The notes under the pieces: generated by a model | What the model saw: only the letters and a program-made list of their open reading frames with translations | Database searches by the model: none | Told to the model about the DNA's origin: nothing | Part shown: in pieces, positions 5,660-9,943 of the stretch | Position numbering within the stretch: the stretch's first letter is position 1 | Layout of the letters: each line of letters starts with the position of its first letter | DNA from: Thermoleophilia bacterium | GTDB taxonomy: Bacteria; Actinomycetota; Thermoleophilia; Gaiellales; JAICJC01 | Direction: 5' to 3' | NCBI GenBank assembly: GCA_025928435.1 | Contig: JAICJM010000152.1 | Coordinates: 1 to 9,943, forward strand | Length of the DNA stretch: 9,943 nucleotides | Made by a program: the position numbers and the translations under genes

Positions 5660-7069
5660 CTACACGGTGAGCCGGTTGAGCGCCCGCAGCTTGTTCGTCG
5701 CGTCGAGCGCGGCGACCTTGTAGGACTCGGCCAGCGTCGGGTAGTTGAAGACCTGGTCGATCAGGTAGTCGACCGTGCCGCCGAGGCCCATGACGGTCTG
5801 GCCGATGTGGACGAGCTCGGTCGCGGCCGTCCCGAAAACGTGCACGCCCAGGATCGTGCGCGCCTCCGGCTCGACGAGCAGCTTGAGGATCCCGACCGAG
5901 TCGCCCTGGATCTGCGCGCGGGCGAGCTCGCGATAGCGTGAGACGCCGATCTCGTAGGGGACGCCGTCGCCCGTCAGCTCCTCCTCCGTGCGGCCGGCGT
6001 AGCTGATCTCGGGGATGGTGTAGATGCCGATCGGGAGCAGCTCGCGCATCGGCCGGGTGTCGAGCCCGAAGGCGTGGGCGGCGGCCAGCCGGCCCTGCTC
6101 GAACGACGACGACGCCAGGCTGGGGAAGCCGATCACGTCGCCCACCGCGTAGATGTGGTCGACCGCCGTGCGGTAGTGCTCGTCGACGGCGATGCGTCCG
6201 CGCTTGTCGATCTGCAGTCCCACCTCCTCCAGGCCGAGGCCGGCGGTCGCGCCCTGGCGCCCGGCCGAGTACATCACCGCGTCGGCGGCGATGCGCTTCC
6301 CGCTCGCGAGCGCCGTCAGGGTGCCGTCGTCGTGCTTCTCGACCGACGTCACCGTCTCGCCCAGCCGGAACACGACGCCGAGGTCGCGCAGGTAGTACTG
6401 GAGCGCCTCCACCATCTGCCCGTCGCAGAACTCGAGCAGCCGCTCGCGCCGTTCGACGACCGTGACCCGGGTGCCGAGGGCGGCGAAGATCGACGCGTAC
6501 TCGATGCCGATCACGCCCGCCCCGACCACGACCAGCGTCGAGGGGACGCGCGCCATCTGCAGGATCCCGTCCGAGTCGAGGATGGTCGCCTCGTCGAACT
6601 CGACGTCGGGCGGACGGGCGGGCGTCGTGCCGGTGGCGATCACGATCCGGTCGGTCTCGACGGTGCGAACGCTCCCGCGCCGGTCGGACACCTCGACGCG
6701 GTTCGCGTCGGCCAGCCGGCCGGCGCCGGTCAGGACCTGGACGTGGTTGCGGGCGAGCTGGTTGCGGATCACATCGATCTCGCGCGACATGACCTGCTGC
6801 GTGCGCCAGATCAGGTCGTCGATCGCGATCTCGTCCTTGACCCGGTAGCTCTGGCCGTACAGGCCGCGCTCGGACAGGCCGGTGAGGTAGACCGCCGCCT
6901 CGCGCAGGGTCTTGGAGGGGATCGTGCCCGTGTTGGCGCACACGCCGCCGATGGTGTCGCGGCACTCGACCACCGCGACCGAGGCGCCCACCTTGGCCGC
7001 CTGGATCGCGGCCTTCTGGCCGGCGGGGCCCGAGCCGAGGACGACGAGGTCGAAGCGGCTTCCCTCCAT
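5660..7069 (-). CDS. sthA: Soluble (Si-specific) NAD(P)+ transhydrogenase
   Basis: A 469-residue FAD-containing protein of the pyridine nucleotide-disulfide oxidoreductase family. It should pass reducing equivalents between NADPH and NAD+ in the cytoplasm (EC 1.6.1.1) and so balance the two pools. The FAD-binding motif is VVLGSGPAG (9-17), the second dinucleotide fold [20 protein letters not shown] (180-199), and the second FAD contact YAVGD (307-311). The redox-disulfide segment of dihydrolipoamide dehydrogenases is altered to [14 protein letters not shown]44 is kept but the second Cys is T49. The C-terminal [14 protein letters not shown] (441-454) lacks the catalytic HPT...E of the disulfide reductases. 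Both are hallmarks of SthA, and the length equals that of E. coli SthA within a few residues. ATG 7069 is preferred over an in-frame TTG at 7096, since the FAD motif then sits at the normal distance. No Shine-Dalgarno sequence is seen; TAGCAT (7082-7077) lies eight bases upstream. Confidence 0.93.
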   Translation of the reverse strand: MEGSRFDLVVLGSGPAGQKAAIQAAKVGASVAVVECRDTIGGVCANTGTIPSKTLREAAVYLTGLSERGLYGQSYRVKDEIAIDDLIWRTQQVMSREIDVIRNQLARNHVQVLTGAGRLADANRVEVSDRRGSVRTVETDRIVIATGTTPARPPDVEFDEATILDSDGILQMARVPSTLVVVGAGVIGIEYASIFAALGTRVTVVERRERLLEFCDGQMVEALQYYLRDLGVVFRLGETVTSVEKHDDGTLTALASGKRIAADAVMYSAGRQGATAGLGLEEVGLQIDKRGRIAVDEHYRTAVDHIYAVGDVIGFPSLASSSFEQGRLAAAHAFGLDTRPMRELLPIGIYTIPEISYAGRTEEELTGDGVPYEIGVSRYRELARAQIQGDSVGILKLLVEPEARTILGVHVFGTAATELVHIGQTVMGLGGTVDYLIDQVFNYPTLAESYKVAALDATNKLRALNRLTV

Positions 7070-7112
7070 GGGCCGCGATGCTACTCGACCCGTCAAGCGA
7101 GCCGGAGGCTAT

Positions 7113-8534
7113 TCACCGCCCGGCCACCGCCGCCGGCGGCACGACGCGGGAGTAGCCGGTCAGCGCGTCGACGGCATGGGCGACCTCGAGCAGCGCCCGC
7201 TCGGCGAACGGCCGCGCCACCAGCTGCAGCCCCACCGGGAGCCCGTTCGCCGACAGCCCGGCCGGGATCGAGATCGCGGGACAGCCCATGACGGAGATGC
7301 GCGAGCACGCGCGCATCCACTCCAGGTAGCTCCCCATCGGGACGCCCGCGACCTCGACCGGGTACTCCACCTCGACCGGGAACGGCTCGAGCTGGGTCAC
7401 CGGGCAGGCGAGGTAGTCGTAGCGCTCGAAGAACCCGAGCGCCCGGGCGTGCAGCCCCGCGTGGAGGCGGGTCGCTGCCGTCAGGTCGGAGACCGTGAGC
7501 GCGCGGCCGCGCTCGACGTTCCAGCGCACCGTCTCCTTCATGCGCTCGCCGTCGGAGTCGTAGAGCTCGCCGAGCGAGAGCGCGAACCCGAACGCGCGCC
7601 AGGTCTCGAAGGCGGTGTCGGCTCCCGCCAGGTCCGGCTCGCCCTCGGCGACGTCGAGGCCGAGGCCGGCCAGCGCCGCCACGGCCGGCTCGAGCGCCGC
7701 CAGGACGGCCGGCTCGACCGGGAGTCCTCCCAGTGAGCGGCTCCAGGCCACGCGCCGCCCGCGCATGTCGACCTCGAGCGGCGGGTCCAGGTCGAGCGGC
7801 GCCGCCCGCTGGGAGAGCGGCGCCCGCGGGTCGGGGCCCGCCATCGCCCGCAGGAGCAGCGCCACGTCGGCGGCCGTGCGCCCCATCGGCCCGTCGACCG
7901 AGAACGGCAGCCATGGCGAGTCGGACGGCCATGACGGCACGACGCCGGGAGTGGGCCGCAGGCCGACGATGCCGTTCCACGCCGCCGGGTTGCGCAGCGA
8001 CCCGCCCAGGTCGCTGCCGTCGGCGAGCGGCAGCATCCGGCACGCGAGCGCGGCCGCCCCGCCGCCGCTCGAGCCGCCCGCCGAGCGGGAGGTGTCCCAC
8101 GGGTTCCGGGTCGGCCCGAACACCGGGTTGAACGTGTGCGACCCCGCCCCCCACTCGGGCGTGTTCGTCTTGCCGACCATGATCGCACCGGCGGCCCGCA
8201 GGCGCGAGACGAGCAGCTCGTCGACATCCGGCACGTGGTCCCGGAACGACGGCGAGCCGTACGTGGTGCGCACGCCGGCGGTGTCGACGAGGTCCTTGTG
8301 CGCGATCGGCAGGCCGTGCAGCGGCGGCAGCGGCTCGCCCGCGGCCCTGCGCGCGTCCGCCTCCTCCGCCGCCACGAGCGCGCGCTCCGGCACCACCGTG
8401 ACGACCGCGTTCACGGCGCCGTCGCACCGCTCGATGCGGTCGAGGTGCTCGCGCACGAGCTCGACGGCGGACATCGCCCCCGACCGGAGGAGGGCGGCTT
8501 GCTCCGTCGCGGGAAGGCCCGCGGCGGCGGTCAC
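7113..8534 (-). CDS. Amidase signature family hydrolase
   Basis: A 473-residue enzyme of the amidase signature family, which hydrolyses carboxamides to acid and ammonia (EC 3.5.1.4 or a relative). The Ser-cisSer-Lys triad is complete: K80 in PIAHKDLVD, S155 in SAGGSSGGGAAAL, and the nucleophile S179 in GSDLGGSLRNPA. The 24-residue gap between the two serines matches fatty acid amide hydrolase. The N-terminal AALLRSGAMSAVELVREHLDRIE is the usual opening of the family. The C-terminal CPAISIPAGLSANGLPVGLQ is also typical. No signal peptide is seen, so it is cytoplasmic. It is not GatA, judging by its overall sequence and the absence of gatB/gatC neighbours. The start is GTG 8534 without a clear Shine-Dalgarno sequence; an internal ATG at 8474 would cut the first helix. 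The substrate is unknown. The transhydrogenase starts 43 bases downstream, so the two may share a transcript. Confidence 0.93.
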   Translation of the reverse strand: MTAAAGLPATEQAALLRSGAMSAVELVREHLDRIERCDGAVNAVVTVVPERALVAAEEADARRAAGEPLPPLHGLPIAHKDLVDTAGVRTTYGSPSFRDHVPDVDELLVSRLRAAGAIMVGKTNTPEWGAGSHTFNPVFGPTRNPWDTSRSAGGSSGGGAAALACRMLPLADGSDLGGSLRNPAAWNGIVGLRPTPGVVPSWPSDSPWLPFSVDGPMGRTAADVALLLRAMAGPDPRAPLSQRAAPLDLDPPLEVDMRGRRVAWSRSLGGLPVEPAVLAALEPAVAALAGLGLDVAEGEPDLAGADTAFETWRAFGFALSLGELYDSDGERMKETVRWNVERGRALTVSDLTAATRLHAGLHARALGFFERYDYLACPVTQLEPFPVEVEYPVEVAGVPMGSYLEWMRACSRISVMGCPAISIPAGLSANGLPVGLQLVARPFAERALLEVAHAVDALTGYSRVVPPAAVAGR

Positions 8535-8662
8535 CGCACGACCCGGGGAGCGTCAGCTACGCGATTTCGGGGATGCATGTTGATGCCAGGCAAGCGATTA
8601 CCCGTGGCGACGCCGCCGCACCCGGCCGGCGCGAAGCACGGACAACACGGAAAGGTTTCATC
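8535..8662. other. Divergent intergenic region, amidase / chemoreceptor
   Basis: This 128-base spacer separates the leftward amidase from the rightward chemoreceptor and must hold both promoters, unless one message starts elsewhere. I see no convincing -35/-10 pair and no flagellar-sigma promoter. A small inverted repeat, TGCC-A-GGCA (8584-8592), lies in its least GC-rich part. AAAGG at 8651-8655, seven bases before ATG 8663, is a good ribosome binding site for the chemoreceptor. Confidence 0.6.
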
Positions 8663-9943
8663 ATGCGTCTCTCGGTGCGCACAAAATTGTTCGGGTCGTT
8701 CGGCGTGGTCGTCGGCCTCATGCTGGTGCTCGGCGTGACTGCGATCGTCGAGCTCGGATCGGTCGACAACAAGGCCGAGTACCTGGGGACGAACAGCCTA
8801 CCGGCCGCCCAGAGGATCGGGACGATCGAGACGGCCGCGGCCAACTACCGCCGCGTGCAGGCCGACCTCGTCGTCGCGAAGCACTCCCGCCAGGCGAAGC
8901 TCATGAGCCAGCTCGGCCCCTACTCGGCCGAGGCCACCAGGGCGCTCAACGGCTACGCGGACAGCGTCACCGACGCGACCGACCGGCGCCTCTGGCAGAC
9001 GACGAAGACCGAGTGGGCGGACTACCTCCACACCACCGCGAACATCGACGACGACGTGCGCGCGGGGGACCGGGACGCGGCCTCGCGGGAGCTGGACGCC
9101 GCGGGCACCGACTTCGACAAGCTGTCCGCCGACGACCGGGCCTGGAACACGTACAACGTCACGCTCGCCGACGACGCGCTGGCCTCGGCCCGCTCGACCT
9201 CGAGCACCGCGCGCACGATTGTGATCGCGCTCCTGCTCGCGGCCGCCGCCCTGGGTGCCGGCCTCGCGTTCTTCATCGCCCGCGCCATCACCGGGGGCGT
9301 GCGCCAGATGCTCCAGGCCGCCGAGGGCATCTCCGAGGGCGACCTGCAGCAGGACGTCGTCACCACCAGCCGTGACGAGATCGGCGAGACCGCCCGCGCC
9401 TTCGAGCGCATGATCGCCTACCTCCAGGGCCTCGCCGCCTCGGCCGGCCGCATCGCCGAGGGCGACCTGACGGTCGAGATCGAGCCGCAGTCCGAGCGCG
9501 ACGTGCTCGGCCACGCGTTCCTGACGATGACGACCAGCCTGCGGACGATCGTGAACGACGTCTCGGGTGCCGCGCAGACCATGAGCGCGGCGTCCCAGCA
9601 GATGTCGTCGACCTCCGAGGAGACGAGCCGCGCGGTCGAGGAGATCGCCCGGGCGGTGCAGGACGTCGCCGAGGGCGCCGAGCGCCAGGTGCAGATGGTG
9701 CAGACGACCCGCGAGTCGGCGGAGGAGTCCGCCGTCGCGGCCGAGCGGGCCCGCGCGGTCGCCGATCAGGGCGTCTCCGCGGCCGAGCAGGCCAACAGCG
9801 CGATGGCGGCCGTCAAGGAGTCGTCCGCCCAGGTCGTCGAGGCCATCAACCAGCTGGCCGCGAAGTCCGAGCAGATCGGCGGCATCGTCGAGACGATCAC
9901 CGGCATCGCCGGCCAGACCAACCTGCTGGCGCTGAACGCGGCC
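8663..9943 (+). CDS. Methyl-accepting chemotaxis protein (3' end outside window)
   Basis: 427 codons are present and the frame is still open at the window edge. ATG 8663 is preceded by AAAGG at seven bases. The protein has a membrane helix at about 8-31 with basic residues before it, an extracytoplasmic helical sensor at about 32-184 (4HB_MCP-like by pattern), and a second membrane helix at about 185-207. HAMP linkers follow: one at about 208-258 (AAEGISEGDL, then DEIGETARAF) and a second, HAMP-like unit at about 259-300 (AGRIAEGDLTVEIEP). The coiled-coil signalling domain begins near 302 and reaches the conserved hairpin tip TGIAGQTNLLALNAA at the last bases. It would bind an unknown signal and control CheA through CheW. 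No che or flagellar gene is visible. The missing remainder should carry the return helix and adaptation sites. Confidence 0.95.
   Translation, partial: MRLSVRTKLFGSFGVVVGLMLVLGVTAIVELGSVDNKAEYLGTNSLPAAQRIGTIETAAANYRRVQADLVVAKHSRQAKLMSQLGPYSAEATRALNGYADSVTDATDRRLWQTTKTEWADYLHTTANIDDDVRAGDRDAASRELDAAGTDFDKLSADDRAWNTYNVTLADDALASARSTSSTARTIVIALLLAAAALGAGLAFFIARAITGGVRQMLQAAEGISEGDLQQDVVTTSRDEIGETARAFERMIAYLQGLAASAGRIAEGDLTVEIEPQSERDVLGHAFLTMTTSLRTIVNDVSGAAQTMSAASQQMSSTSEETSRAVEEIARAVQDVAEGAERQVQMVQTTRESAEESAVAAERARAVADQGVSAAEQANSAMAAVKESSAQVVEAINQLAAKSEQIGGIVETITGIAGQTNLLALNAA

Noticed and set aside
7070..7096. TTG start at 7096 adding nine residues to SthA
   Set aside because: ATG 7069 gives the normal distance to the FAD motif and the family length, and the TTG has no ribosome binding site. 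It would also place the -10-like TAGCAT inside the coding region.
6074..7736. Long plus-strand frames opposite sthA and the amidase
   Set aside because: Both minus-strand genes have complete catalytic or cofactor motifs, and the plus-strand translations have none.
8560..8650. Possible c-di-GMP riboswitch before the chemoreceptor
   Set aside because: I looked for the conserved GEMM core and did not find it; only short, weak stems are present.

Overview
The window is high-GC DNA (roughly 70% by eye) with dense genes and no gap above 130 bases. It looks like chromosomal housekeeping and metabolic DNA from a high-GC actinobacterium. The F420-type (deazaflavin-dependent) oxidoreductase, the several start codons with no Shine-Dalgarno sequence, the secreted glycine/aspartate-rich repeat protein and the chemoreceptor together fit a motile member of the Thermoleophilia best. 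That lineage assignment is inference, not something the sequence proves.

Layout. The left edge (2-331) holds the C-terminal end of a primary sigma factor. A tRNA-Tyr follows 15 bases later on the same strand. A leftward block covers 458-3117: a zinc alcohol dehydrogenase, a SAM-dependent O-methyltransferase overlapping it by 4 bases (ATGA), and, 87 bases further on, a TPR protein with a hydrophobic C-terminal part. Only 20 bases separate the dehydrogenase start from a divergent rightward pair (3138-4702): a CPA2-type cation:proton antiporter and, again overlapping by ATGA, a small deazaflavin-dependent oxidoreductase. From 4711 to 8534 all genes run leftward: a secreted RTX-like repeat protein whose frame is broken near 5190-5202, a soluble pyridine nucleotide transhydrogenase (SthA) and an amidase. 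At the right edge a methyl-accepting chemotaxis protein starts at 8663, reads rightward and runs off the window inside its signalling domain.

How the genes may work together. The two coupled pairs (dehydrogenase/methyltransferase and antiporter/deazaflavin oxidoreductase) share a very short divergent control region, so they may be co-regulated; both pairs and SthA concern redox, detoxification or ion balance. The other genes look like unrelated neighbours.

I found no mobile element, CRISPR array or phage gene and no clear undescribed multi-gene system. The points most worth a second look are small: the frameshift lying on a perfect 12-bp palindrome, the overlapping divergent -10 elements, and a 13-bp palindrome sitting on the start codon of the deazaflavin-dependent enzyme.
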